From: Lobosporangium transversale
Lineage: Eukaryota > Mortierellomycota > Mortierellomycetes > Mortierellales > Mortierellaceae
Direction: 5' to 3'
Length of the DNA: 64,000 nucleotides
Assembly (NCBI RefSeq): GCF_002105155.1
Contig: NW_019028995.1
Location: 310,001-374,000, forward strand
Below the pieces are notes generated by a model. It made no database searches and was not told the origin of the DNA. It saw only the letters and a list, made by a program, of their open reading frames with translations. Both the position numbers and the translations under genes were made by a program. This document shows positions 46,031-57,770 of the stretch, one piece after another; within the stretch, counting starts at the first letter, position 1; each line of letters begins with the position of its first letter.

Positions 46031-47181
46031 AACATATTTTACAATATTATTCTTTCTTTACTGATGCAAAAGCGGGGTCAATATTGAGCACAAGGATTTC
46101 GAGGGACGAGCACAGCATGGACCAACCTTCGTACCAGGCACAGACGACCAATCAGACAGGAATGGGCACGGAACCTTTGTCGCCGCAGTTGCCGCAGGAA
46201 CAACATTTGGCGTGGCTAAAAAGGCTCGAGTTGTGTCCTTGAAGGCTTTAGATAATGCTGGCTCTGGGAGGCTTTCAAACGTTCTTTCTGCGATTGAATG
46301 GGTTGTCAAACAGCATCTATCACAAGGAGCAAGTGCTCGATCAGTCATAAAGTATGCCTATTCGATCGAATCCTTTTGTATCCCTATACTCACTATTCAT
46401 TCTATAATAACAACAAAAATGTAGCTCTTCTTCTCTACCCAAATCATCTATTAATCATCCTTGCTTCCTTTCAAAATGTTTGAAAAGCCTGTCATTAGGC
46501 GCCGAATATAATGAACTTACCAATATAGCCATTCAAGAAGCTATGAAGCTTGGTATACATTTCTCAATCGCAGCCGGAAATGATAGTAAGGACGCATGCC
46601 AATTCTCACCAGCATCTACACCTGGGGCTGTAACAGTTGGTGCAACGGACCAAGATGACACAGTTGCTCATTTTTCTAATTGGGGCCCATGTGTTGCTAT
46701 TTATGCACCGGGTACGAATATTCTCTCGGCCTGGACTGGGTCTAATTCTGCCAATCATGTTCAAAGTGGAACATCAATGGCCTCTCCTCATGTCGCTGGT
46801 TTGATGGCTTTACTCCTTTCAGAATCACCTAAGGATAACATCCCCGTTAGGACACTGGCAAAAATGATTTTGAAGTCAGGGACAAGTTTCAGCCTAAACG
46901 GTCAATCGACTGTTGCTGGCACGAGACTCTCTCACAATTCGTCTTTGTCACCATCAATTTTATCAGAGATTACAGAATATGATACTCTGAAATTCCATGG
47001 GAAAGTCCTTGCAAGGAAACTTCTATATGTTGACTCAATGACTCCTAATGGAAGCAATAGCACGGATATTGAGGACCCACCAATGACCATTGTTTCTTTT
47101 GCACCAACAAAGTTAGCAAGTCATCAGTTATTCAAAAATATACTCTTAGGACTAATTTGCTTATTCATCTGTGCTCTCTGA
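45148..47181 (+). CDS. Subtilisin-like serine protease (S8, proteinase K-type), 546 aa
   Basis: There are four exons, 45148-45241, 45382-45955, 46073-46351 and 46488-47181 (547 codons). Exon 1 supplies a signal peptide (MVGYYCYTHYIFNIIAFLYL..). The propeptide (I9-like, ACRYIVMMHS) follows in exon 2. The catalytic triad is Asp in IYIIDTG (D222), His in RNGHGTFVA (H255) and Ser in SGTSMASPHVAGL (S412). The oxyanion Asn lies in AAGND (N347). The mature enzyme would cut proteins outside the cell or in the secretory pathway. Unusually, the protein ends in a hydrophobic stretch (NILLGLICLFICAL) right at the C-terminus. That fits a GPI-anchor signal or tail anchor, so it may be surface-bound rather than freely secreted. 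Intron 2 contains a T/A homopolymer switch. An alternative ATG at 45333 lies in the first intron. Confidence 0.92.
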
Positions 47182-48634
47182 TTATAGGCCCTTCTTACTT
47201 CTTTCTATTTCTTGTAATCATTTATATATTTAATAAATACAGTAGAAACCCCTGTAAGAATATTTTTCATATCTGGCACACTTGTAAAAATATTAGTATG
47301 CATATGAACAACTTCATTACAACAACAAAAAAGAGAGAGAGCAGGAGCAAGTTATTTGATTCCTTTTCCTTAAAAAATCTCCAATTTACGTGATATAGCA
47401 ACTGGTGGAGGCTGTACATGTTTAACATGATGGTACGTGTTCAAAAAAAAAAAAAAAAAAAAAAAAACTTGGTATGCTCACCTTTGAGTTATAGGAAGAG
47501 GAAAGTAGATAAAGATGTTAATGAGACGAGTTTTTGGAAGACAACAAAAATAGGAAACAAGTCATGGCTTTTTATGCACGCTTCCAAACATAAAATATAG
47601 AGATAAAATGAGCTTCCTATTCGCTTCCCTGTGAAAGCAATTACCTATCTGCTTGGCGTTTTCGCTCCACACCATGGAGGAAGGAGTCCTCTTTTTTTCC
47701 CTACTATTTGCTGAGTGGACAGAAGTACAAGCATTTATTCACAATACAAATGATGAATGGACTGTTAGAGACAGATGTTGATACAGCATTACTGTTTGTT
47801 CTACTTGTACCGCGATCCTTATATAAGTTACAGCACTTTGCTGACGCGCCAAAGTAAGAGTTTTATTGGAACTTAACAAAGAGTGTCGTCTAGCTATTCA
47901 ACAAGACACAAGCACGGGAGCAAATTGAGCATAACAATAACATTTATTACAGCATACACTGTCTTGCTATTTTAAGATATGCTTCATCATACCCTGTCCC
48001 TCACTAGGGTTTTGAGTATGCTCATAACGAAGCCCTATTCACTATCTAGGCTTCTACTTCTTTTTCTATATTCAGCAACCTTGAAAAGTAAACCTAGTTT
48101 AGCAAGAGACTCTAGCATTTTACCACATGAAGGAAGAAGGAAGAGAGGAAGGCTTGCCGCGGTCCTCTTCGTATTTGTATAAAAGGCTGCCTATTTCTTT
48201 ATCTTTTTTTTTTTTTTATCACTTTAGACTCCAGTTATTCTTGAGCTTACTACTACCAATGACAAAGACCTGTCCTCTTATGCTAACAGTCTACCATCAT
48301 CACCAAGCACCGTTGAGCCTACAATGCTTTTTTTCCAAAATGATCATATCTGTTAATTTACAATTTACATCAAAGTTTAATTATGATAAAAGATAAAAAA
48401 TAAGATGATTAGTGAAAGCGACGACACGTCAAAGTTAGTGCTCTATGTAAATTTGCTCTATTCATTTGGAGTACATAATGCGCGTAAGCCAAAACAGGCT
48501 ATACTCTTTATCAAACAATGACAGTAGTAACTGTGCGAATATATATATATATATTGCTTATTTGTCTGATTGTTCGTCTGTTTGTCCATGCGCTTCTTTT
48601 ATTCTGCTATAATCACTACAGCATTAAGTGAATG
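47182..48634. other. Convergent spacer of 1.45 kb
   Basis: It lies between the protease stop and the dymeclin stop. It has an A-run at about 47442-47467, a T-run near 48206-48218 and TA repeats near 48540. Short frames have no domain support. Confidence 0.5.
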
Positions 48635-51600
48635 CTATGCCTGGTTCCCGATGAGCATGCCATCAAAAGCATGCTCGTCGCCCACCGCCTAAGAAAAATA
48701 AGGCAAAGCAATAGTAAATAACGTACAGATGTTCCTAGTGTAGCAGAAGTACTAATAAATATAAACGAACTTACTGTTCTATATTCATGTAAAATCCTAG
48801 CTTTTTCCTCGTCCCAATGTACAAACATGTTCCTGTATAGGAGCGACCATACATAAGGACAGAAGAAATCGTTTGACTGTTCTTGTTCCTCATACTCAAA
48901 CTTAATGTCTGGATATACCTTCATAAGATTAGGTGGCCACGTCCTAGAAGCCGTATGAATCACCTGAGCCACCTCCTCAGGCGTTGGTGCTTTGATATTT
49001 GCCTCGGATACCTTTTGTTGAAAGTAATTAACAGCTTGTTCAATGTTGTAAATGAGGTCTTTAAACTTCAAATCATTTCGGAAATACGTAAACATCTCCT
49101 GCTTGTGAAGCAATGAATAAACAAGCTGAGGATTTGCCTTGAGCTTGTGCGTCAGAGTAGAATTTATGATTTCGAGGACGAGTGTGACCATGTCCCCATA
49201 GATAATTACATCGGCGTTCTGTACGTGAGCAAGTAAGCAATGAAAATTAGGAACAACACTCCAAACGAGACCATTCAACCTTCAATAGCTTGTATAATAG
49301 TGTCGACATACCTTGTCGATGTTCTCATCTAATAGCGTTTGCTTGGTTGCCAGCTTTTGGTATCTTCGTGCGATCATGTCAAATAAAGTTACAAGTCTCT
49401 GAGAGACGTATGGATGCATGTCCTGTAATGAGTTGGACATATTGGCTAAGATTGCTAATGAATTAGTATGAAAGTAAACATCCTAGAGTAAAAAAAAGGA
49501 GAGATAACGAGGATAATGTAAGCAATAAAGCCCTCTTTCCTTTCATACATTCAAAAGAGGAGCATGGATTGGAACCACATAGGATGATTGGTACCTTGTG
49601 CTGCGCTAGGTTGTACTGGATAGTTCGAATGACGATAGCAACAGCTAGGCCACCAAGCGAGATAGACTTTAGCAACCTTTCAGTAAACCAAGGCTGGTAC
49701 GTCATTGTCTAGAAAACAGGATGGTATAAGAGCTATAGCAAGCAAAATATGGCCTATATCATTTTATCGTTTCATACAGCCTCATACACTCGGCTTACGA
49801 TTTTTTGGATATTGTCGTTAAAGACTTCATCTTGGCTGAACAAAAGCATGATAACTAACAGAACATAGACTTGAGAATAGTTTGTTCTGCCTTCGACACC
49901 CTCATAAACCATACGTAAGATGGGAAGATACTGTACTCATCCGGAAGAAAGACAACTGGTGTTAAAATCCGGATTATGCATTCGGTGATAACACAACGGT
50001 CTGGTCGTCCCCAACCCACTTACGAGCGTTTCTGGATCTGTTCGTGACAAGACGTATGTCCTAAAATACGTGCTCTCAACAAGCAACACATGCAATAATA
50101 AACAGACTTCTTCACAATGAATTTGTCTACAGATTAGATAAAGTATGGCAACACTCATGTTAATAGTGTTAATAGTTTAAAAAATAGCAAATGAAGTCTA
50201 AAAGGGAGTATCCAAGCAGGAAAGGGGGCGCATGTTTAATTGGAACAAAACCATACTGGCATATGATATGAAAAATCTTGCGGAATGAAATAAATATACT
50301 GGAGTCCTTCGAATCATCCGTCATTGACCCTAAAAAAAAAAAAAAAAAAAAAAAATCAACCAACGAACAAAATATTATTTATATTAAAAAAGAACGACTT
50401 TCTTATCTCAGAACCTCGCAATCACCTCGTTCATCCCGAATATTCTGAATCGATCTTTTAAATGCTTCCCAACCAGGATGGCCTTTTGCTTGAGAGTGCA
50501 AAAGCAGCAGAAGTAGGACACTCCTGTCTGCGATCGGATGTGCCTCTGATGATGGCGATGTTCCTGTCTTCGAAAATAAATAATTGTATGCATTATATAC
50601 AAGACTTCCTGTCAAAGGCGGGCTTGGTCTCTGGTCAGTGAAATTCCACAATAACCTTAAAGTTAATTGGTCCGCTAGGTGGCTGAATGCATCGGGGAAA
50701 AAAGGATGAAGTCTGTCAGTCTTCCTCTTCACTAACGCGGTAGTAAGCCTCTGAATAACTCCCACAGACATGTGCTGACCTAAAGTTCTGGAGTACGAGG
50801 TTCAAAAAATAGTTTTTCTCATTTGGCTCTGCACTAGTCAATTGAAGTTGGGTTGATGACATCACAATCATCAAATTGAGCGTCTCCTCGTAGAATTCAT
50901 ATGCAGATGAGGTAGACCTAATTTGTGGGAAATGTTGCATATTTAGCCCATGCACGGTTTATTTACAAAGCCTTTTTTCTTTCGTCTATTGATATTTCAT
51001 GTTAACTTACCCCGCATCTAAATTCAGAATAATTCCTAGAACTTCTTGAATTAATTGCTCCGCATACGATCTAGGATCGGAAACCAAAGTCTGGTCCACT
51101 CCGATTTTACATCCTTTGAAAGAAACTATGCCCAATGCCTCCTGCTGGGCTTCAACTGAAAGATTTGATCCTAATGACAACATGCTATGTTGTTTAGTTA
51201 TCTGAATAGGGATTCAAATATCCAAAGTTGATAAGTAACTACATCCTGCTAACCTTCAAAGAAAGCGACCATTTCCGTTGATGACAAATGCGAAATGAAG
51301 TGATTTAAAAAGATCCGCGTCAAAAACAAGGCGTTGTAGGCATGATTGGGTATATCACTGCAATAAAGTATGAAGCACATGAGAGTGGTAAATAAAACTA
51401 GGCATGACTCTATATGCAATGCAAATGGATAAGAGTGGAAATTCACACTTGAAATATGTGCAATTGGCCTCTGGCCCTTAGTCAATACCCTTTGTAGTCC
51501 TGATCTTTGATAAGCTTTAGTTGCGAAATTAGTTGCAATACAAGTGTATTGAAGTTTTGGGTCTGTGGATTGTTGGAACCAAACTCAATTGCTGCATACG

Positions 51601-52631
51601 TAGTTGCCATCTCGATATCGTATGCGTCCTGACTATAGTTAGTTTCAAATACGACAATGGCTGTTACCAAATTTTAAGCTCATTGTAGTCAATTGACATC
51701 ATGACTGATCGTGGTCATATTTTTTTTTTTTTTTTTTTTTTTTTGCTTACCTAGAATTGATTGTGGGAAATTTCTGCGCACCAAGTATGGAATACCAGCC
51801 AATGGTGTCAATCCTGCTCAAAATCCTTGGTGAGCAAAGTGTTTTGATGGCGACCTGTTGTGCTGGTCCTAGAATAAGGATATTCTCAAACTCCTTGATA
51901 GTGATCGGATGTTTGTGCTCTAATGCCGGGGGCTTTGTCTGTGCAGTGCTAGCGATGCTGGATATAGATGCCGAGCCTGGGATAATCCCAGATAAGGACG
52001 AGATCGAATATGCAGGTGAATGTGGCCCTGAGCCAAATGCTCCGTGGCTGCTTTGAGGGTGTGGGTGATGCTGAAAATCTTGATCGAATGACGAATGAAA
52101 ATCGGCCGCAGCTGCGTTTATACTGCTATTCGAATTCCTAATAGCTGAGGAAGCTGGGGTCTCGAGTGTTGGTGCAAGTGTTGGTATCTGTCCACCAAGT
52201 TTGGCTTGTCGCCTGCTTGCAATAGTAGCAGATCCCTCAATGAATGGGCTTGGATGAATGCTGCCTTGTCCGCTGGAATAACGACGACTAGAGTCAAGGA
52301 CAGGTCGTCCGGTATAAGTATTATTGTCACTGGCTGGCAAATCCGATACGAATGGACTGTTGTAGCCTGCGCGATATTCAACACTGTTACGATGGTGAAC
52401 AAGAGCAATATCGTATCCTGATGTATGAGTCCCAACGGTAGAAGTTGCAGTCGTGTTTGGCTTTTGAGTTGAAGATAAAAGGATACCACTGCTGCTTTCG
52501 AGGCGATGAAGTGGGAGTGCGGCGTGTTCTTGGCTGTGCTGATGTATCTGAGCGATGGGTGCAAGTGCAGCAGCAGACTCAAAAGCCGATGAGGGTGAAG
52601 ATGACCGAGCAAGGCCAGAAGTCGTAGTCAT
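48635..52631 (-). CDS. DYM: Dymeclin, 941 aa
   Basis: The model has thirteen exons: 52631-51751, 51632-51489, 51357-51254, 51170-51011, 50917-50797, 50750-50426, 50329-50257, 50126-50024, 49930-49799, 49708-49595, 49482-49312, 49218-48775 and 48688-48635 (942 codons). Dymeclin landmarks run through it: [89 protein letters not shown] and [13 protein letters not shown]. Dymeclin is a peripheral protein that cycles between cytosol and Golgi. In animals its loss disturbs Golgi organisation and protein secretion. The first 235 residues are a Ser-rich extension absent from animal dymeclin. The intron between exons 5 and 6 is only 46 nt in this model (GTACTC donor); a 31-nt alternative also keeps the frame, so that junction is the least certain. 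Confidence 0.92.
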
Positions 52632-52956
52632 TCCGACGCATTAACCGTACCAGCAGAATATGCGCGATCGTCGATGTTTATATTGTTTGAAGGAAAGGAG
52701 AATGGGTGAAGAAAAAAAAAAAAAAAAAAAAAAATGAAACGAAATGCATGACTCCTCTCATTGACACATTCTCTGGTTCTCCCACACACCTCCACGTCTC
52801 TTTCGTGTCTGTCTGTTACGTGTCTATTCATAGAATTTAATTTGATTAAAAATGCATGTACAACAAACACTTATTGTGTGGAACAGACGTACTATTTACT
52901 CACTCTTGTGCTGCCTCCACTTATTTGTCCCATATCCTTCCAATTATACTCTTCAT

Positions 52957-55434
52957 TTATTTTGAAGTGACAGAGGCGTCCATGTCTTCCAACAAGAGAT
53001 CAGTGCTCATTCTATGCGTATCTGACGAATCTATCTCTATTGCCTCATCTGCTAGGAGATTACTGCTCGATTCTCCTACCATTTCTATTGCTGCTTCATC
53101 ATCCAAGAGGACCTCTCCACCAATAGGCCGGTCTAGCTTGGACTTACCGCGATGATGCATGCCTTTAGACTGCCGCTTCCTACGACGGCTATGGACTGCC
53201 GCCAGATCAGCTCCACCTCCATTCAAACTATTTACAGAAGTGGCAATGTTTAGGCTCGCGATTTCCTTGGCGGTTTTTCTGGCTTTTGCTTTGAGTTCGC
53301 GCAATTTCATAAAGTGATAGAATCCAATTCCTGAAAGTGTAATGAAAAGTCCAAGAATGTTGACAACCGTGAGTTTATCATCAAACACCAAAGAAGATAT
53401 GATGATTGTTATGACCTCCTATTAGCCCACATGAAAATATATACAAAGCTTTAATGATTAATATCAAAGAAAGCCCATATAGCAGCCATTTTAAAAAGGT
53501 TTAAATCAATGGCATCTATTTACCTTGATAATCCCTAGCACAGATAATGACACTACGCTTGTCCGGGCAATTAAGTTGAACTCTGCCAATACCATGCTGA
53601 ACGCAAATATGCCTCCTAAGAGCAATAAGCCTAATGTCCTTAAGCCTGAATCAACAGTTTGGAAAAACTCGGAACTGAATATGTTGGTATAGCCCTCAAA
53701 TACCCCAGCCACGATGAAAAGGCATATTCCCATGATTGGTGATAGGAAAAAGATGGTTGAAATTGGATTGGCTAAACTTCCAGATTTCGTGTTTGTTCGC
53801 TCCAACAATAGCTGTGTTAAAGACCACCTTAATCCACCCAAGACTGAAGCCAGCATGACTTGGATGAATCTAAAGCAAGAAAAAGAAGCCATGATCAATA
53901 TAGCATATGTATTTAAGCATAAAAGCCATGACTTGAGATATAAACTTACCCGGCAAGCACGAAATTCACCTCGGACATAACCATCATGAAAAGCCCAATG
54001 GATATAACGCCAATGACTCCTGCTAGGGCCCAAGTTGGCCTCTCAAGCTTAAATAAAAATGCAAACAACAGTACGAAAGCAAGCGATGAAGATTTGCACA
54101 TGGCTAACACAAGAAAAAAGTTAGGTTTCCCTATTATCGTCGTTATCTTGAAGAACTTCTGTCATCAGTTGCATACATACTATAAAAGGCAAGAGTAATC
54201 GACTTTAAGCTATTGTTGCTGAGCCCAATGTCTAGCCCAGATGCCAAAGCACATGGCATGATCTTTGTTCTAGAGTTGAATGAGGAAAAAAGCAAGAGAG
54301 GACCAATTATCATGCCAGTTTCAGTTGTCAGTTTTTAAACTGCTTCCCTTTTTTAAAAAATAAAAATAAAAACACTTATAAATACACGCAGGAATGCGTT
54401 ACCCAAAGTCTTTCGCTGATGGTGCTGCTTGCGGCCGTAGAGACGGTATCATTGATAATGTGATAGAAGATAACAAAAATTGCGTCACCATGTGCAGGCA
54501 CGTTGTAAAGAGTGGAAATCGGAAACTGTAGTGGTTGGGTGAGAACAACCATTTGTTGTAGAATGATAGAGAAGTCGAGCAGCCATACCTAGTCAAAACC
54601 AGTAAGCGCAAAGCATGTTAGCATGACAGAATGTAATGAAGCGACATATGTTATTTTTCCCAAAAATATCATCGCCTAAAAAAAGGAAACATACCATGCA
54701 ACAATATAGAAAGCGCTCCAGAACAGCTTGATCCTAAGCTGCTTCTTTGCTATCAATTTCTCCTGCTCTGTTAGCATCATCACTGGTACCGCGGTATGCA
54801 TTAACCCGCGACTTCGATTCCGGTGGCTTTTCTTCCTTAGTCTTTTCCCTGCTTGTTGTCTTTCAGACTCACTTCTACTGGTCCTTGACTGCCGTGGATC
54901 GTTACTAACTCTTGTCAAAGGCAGTACATCATAATCGTCGTCGTCTCCGCCACTCATATTCTTACCCGAACGATAATGTTGTCGATAATCACACTCAAGA
55001 TCGAGACCAATCGTGGTTCCTGTACCGGTCTCGCCCACACGCATCCCCATACCCATCCCTCCTAGGCAAGCGTTTTTTGAAGTAGCCAAAAGATGTCGAG
55101 TGTCTTGATCCTCATATGTGCTCTCTCGATCATCATCCCCTGCGTCAGTACTATAGCCATCATACCCACCACTGTCCTGTTCAGAATCGTGTTCGGACGA
55201 ATAGTATGCCGAAGTGTCCCATTCGATCCCATCGTCGCTGCTATGACTTTCTGAATTAGATAAGCTGTTTCTGCGGAGTCGCTCATGCTCTTGTATAAAC
55301 CCCGTAGTTGTACGGGCTGATAACTTTGGTCTATTAGGAGCATCCTGTCCTGGAGAACTACCTTCTATACGAGTTGCTGTGGTTTCAGTGTTGTAGCCTG
55401 TCTGAGCTATTAGATTTATACTCGAATCTGTCAT
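52957..55434 (-). CDS. Triose-phosphate/nucleotide-sugar transporter family protein (SLC35C2-like), 658 aa
   Basis: Exons are 55434-54695, 54588-54403, 54269-54181, 54103-53950, 53869-53524 and 53418-52957 (659 codons). A 230-residue, Ser/Asp-rich cytosolic N-terminus precedes about ten membrane helices. Family blocks are WYGCSTSLSFYNKWLF, LDIGLSNNSLKSITLAFY, TMCKSSSLAFVLLFAF, MASVLGGLRWSLTQLLL-like (here MLASVLGGLRWSLTQLL), NPISTIFFLSP and SVLGIIKEVITI. These fit the TPT/EamA-like clade with SLC35C2 and yeast YMD8. Such proteins sit in the Golgi or ER-Golgi membrane; their exact sugar-nucleotide substrate is often unknown. The C-terminal tail is long and polar. It lies in tandem with dymeclin, 325 bases upstream of it, another Golgi protein. 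Confidence 0.9.
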
Positions 55435-55723
55435 GATGTCAAAAGGGTGTTCGCCCTCATAAGCTAATTATTCCTCAATAACTGAGGGTTGTGGACATTA
55501 AAGTAAACTGATCTACACAAATGATGTCACGAAGATGCGATGCGATGTATCTGGTGTGATGGATGAAAACAAGAGAAAAGGCAAGTAAGCAGAGGAAGGA
55601 TACACAACAAGTGACAAGCAATCACATAAACAAAATGATCTATTAAACGCGCTTTTATGATGTGTATCAACTGTTGGTACATTTTTATTACTCTTTTCAT
55701 GCACTGACTATCCCTTTCCTTCT

Positions 55724-57293
55724 CTAGAACTTGAAGACATGGTCATTAGTTAATCCAAGCTCCTTCAAGGCACCATCAACATCACCTTGGGTGAAGTTAG
55801 GGCCTTTAGGTCCACTGACAGACTTCATCATAGCTAATAACAGACATGTCGAAATTAATTAACACGCAAATCCTAGTTTTGCTAACAGTTTAAACAAGGA
55901 AGGATCAAACTTACGTGGTGGTCCACAGACAAACACCTTGGTGTTGCCCTGTCCGATCTCAGGGTTGTACTTCTTGATTAGCTCAGCAGTAACGTATCCA
56001 GTAGGGCCAGTCCATCCCTCTACGGGTTTATCAACGACGTAGGTAACCTTGAAGCGGTCTGGATGGGCCTTAGCAAAGGCATCAATCTCATCCTTGAGAA
56101 TAATGTCTTCTGGAGTGACATTAGCGAAGATAAGGTTAATCTTAGTTTTATCTGCCTTATCTTTGAGGAGTCCACCGATGATCTGAATCATGGGTGTGAT
56201 ACCGGAACCACCAGCGATCAAGGTGACAGTCTCATGCTGGTTAGCTTTGAGAGGATACTTGCTGATAGGACCTAGCGTCGCACGCACAAGTTACGTATAC
56301 ACAAATCTACTCAATATGGCGCCAACATAATAACAAAAAAAAAAGATTCTTAAAAGTAATAATCGATACTGACCCTTGACAGACAGGGTGTCACCGGGTT
56401 TCATGCTATGGATGTGAGATGACATTGGACCTCCTGTTACATGTAGCATTTACGACATGAAGAAATTTTTAGTTTGTGTCATGACAGACAGGTACCAATT
56501 AAGTCAGACTGATATTTTCCGTGAGAAACATTTCTATCAAAAAAACACATACCTTCATAACGCTTGATGACAAAGTCGAATGAACCAGTACGATCAGAAT
56601 CAGAGGTAGGAGTGTAAGGACGAATAATAGGCTTGCCATCTTCTTTGATAAACTTGGTAACAACACAGGATGCTACATCCAAACCCAACTTCTGGTTCTC
56701 CTCCAGCTCAAATGTAAAGCGACTGGTGTTTGGAGTCAACTTTTGCACACTCTTCAACTTGAAGTCAACAAAGGCGTTAGGATCCAAAGCAGAGGAAACA
56801 GGGCCCTTCTTTGTAGCCTCATCTTCTACTGTGGGAGCGGTAGTAGATGCGCCTCCCAACTTGTCACCATAATACATATACGCGGCTACATTGGAAATTA
56901 TGTTAAAAAATCATGATAACAAGTAGAACTAAGATCTTCGCTATTTGTCATCTTGATGAATAGTCATGGTGGGAAGAGAGAGTCATATGGATATAAAAAA
57001 AAGAGAGAAAGAGGAAGGAGACAGACGACCTACCTGCAGCAGCGACACCAAGAGGAAGGCCAACAGTCAGCAACTTGCTGGAACCGCCCGCTGGCTTACT
57101 AGAAGTCGAGTAAGATTGCCTCTACAGGAAAGCATAGCAAAGGATAATTGTTTTAATTGAATCTCTCCAATCATTGTATCTGAATTCCCTTTGAACATTG
57201 GCCATAAGGAAGCTCATATGCAAGCAAATAGAAATATTAACATACTGAAAAGGCACGAATACTAGATTTGAAAGGGCTGATCAATCGGAACAT
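55724..57293 (-). CDS. MCR1: NADH-cytochrome b5 reductase, mitochondrial MCR1 type, 331 aa
   Basis: Exons are 57293-57246, 57121-57034, 56885-56553, 56433-56374, 56271-55915 and 55833-55724 (332 codons). The short first exon gives a basic presequence, MFRLISPFKSSIRAFS. A membrane helix follows, LLTVGLPLGVAAAAYMYYG (about 30-48), as in Mcr1 of the mitochondrial outer membrane and intermembrane space. The FAD-binding motif is IRPYTPTSDSD with GPMSSHIHSMKPGD. The NADH-binding part has AGGSGITPMIQI and VFVCGPPPMMKSVSG, and the end VFKF is typical. The enzyme passes electrons from NADH to cytochrome b5 or related acceptors, feeding sterol and fatty-acid desaturation or reduction of D-erythroascorbyl radical. 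All motifs are intact. Confidence 0.93.
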
Positions 57294-57605
57294 CGTGAAC
57301 GCGAATGCAGAACAGAGTGGAGGAATGAGTCTGAAATAGAAACATTGCAAGGTGCGTGAATTCCAATTAAAAAACCAACTCTCAAATACGCCACATCCAT
57401 TAAATCCCACGCACGCCATGCAAATTTAATATTTCTCTTTTTTCACATATAAAGCATTAATTGCCACTCTTTCGCACTGTACTTTATTTTATTTTTTTAA
57501 TAACAGGGATCTCCAGGGATTAAGAAATACCTATGACTTATTGAGTCATTAAGCGCCTTTCATTATCGAGTATAGACAATATTGTCTGTAGACTTTTTTT
57601 TAATT
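57294..57605. other. Spacer between b5 reductase and the Fanzor-like gene's 3' flank
   Basis: It contains the promoter of the b5 reductase. A perfect 14-base palindrome, AGACAATATTGTCT, lies at 57574-57587, followed by a short T-run next to the 25-base motif. No gene is seen. Confidence 0.5.
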
Positions 57606-57630
57606 ACAAGGACCCTCAGAGTCATGGGAT
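57606..57630 (-). repeat. 25-base conserved 3' motif, copy 1 (near-palindromic core)
   Basis: On the minus strand the core reads ATCCCATGACTCTGAGGGTC followed by CTTGT. It lies about 140 bases downstream of the stop of the Fanzor-like gene and is flanked by a homopolymer tract. The copy at 63602-63626 differs at one base. It is a candidate element end or structured RNA part. Confidence 0.7.
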
Positions 57631-57770
57631 GATGTTATCTGTTGATCTGTACGGTTTTTAAAGTTAGTCCAGAAATTCAAGGGCAAAAGATTAGGTAGAA
57701 AGGATACAGACGAAAATAAACAGAACTTACAAATTTTTTTGTGGGTGTGCCGGCACCCAAATACTTGTGT

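Noticed and set aside
52118-52612. 164-codon minus-strand frame inside dymeclin exon 1
   Set aside because: It lies in a shifted frame over a Ser-rich coding region, while the real frame connects in phase to conserved dymeclin exons.
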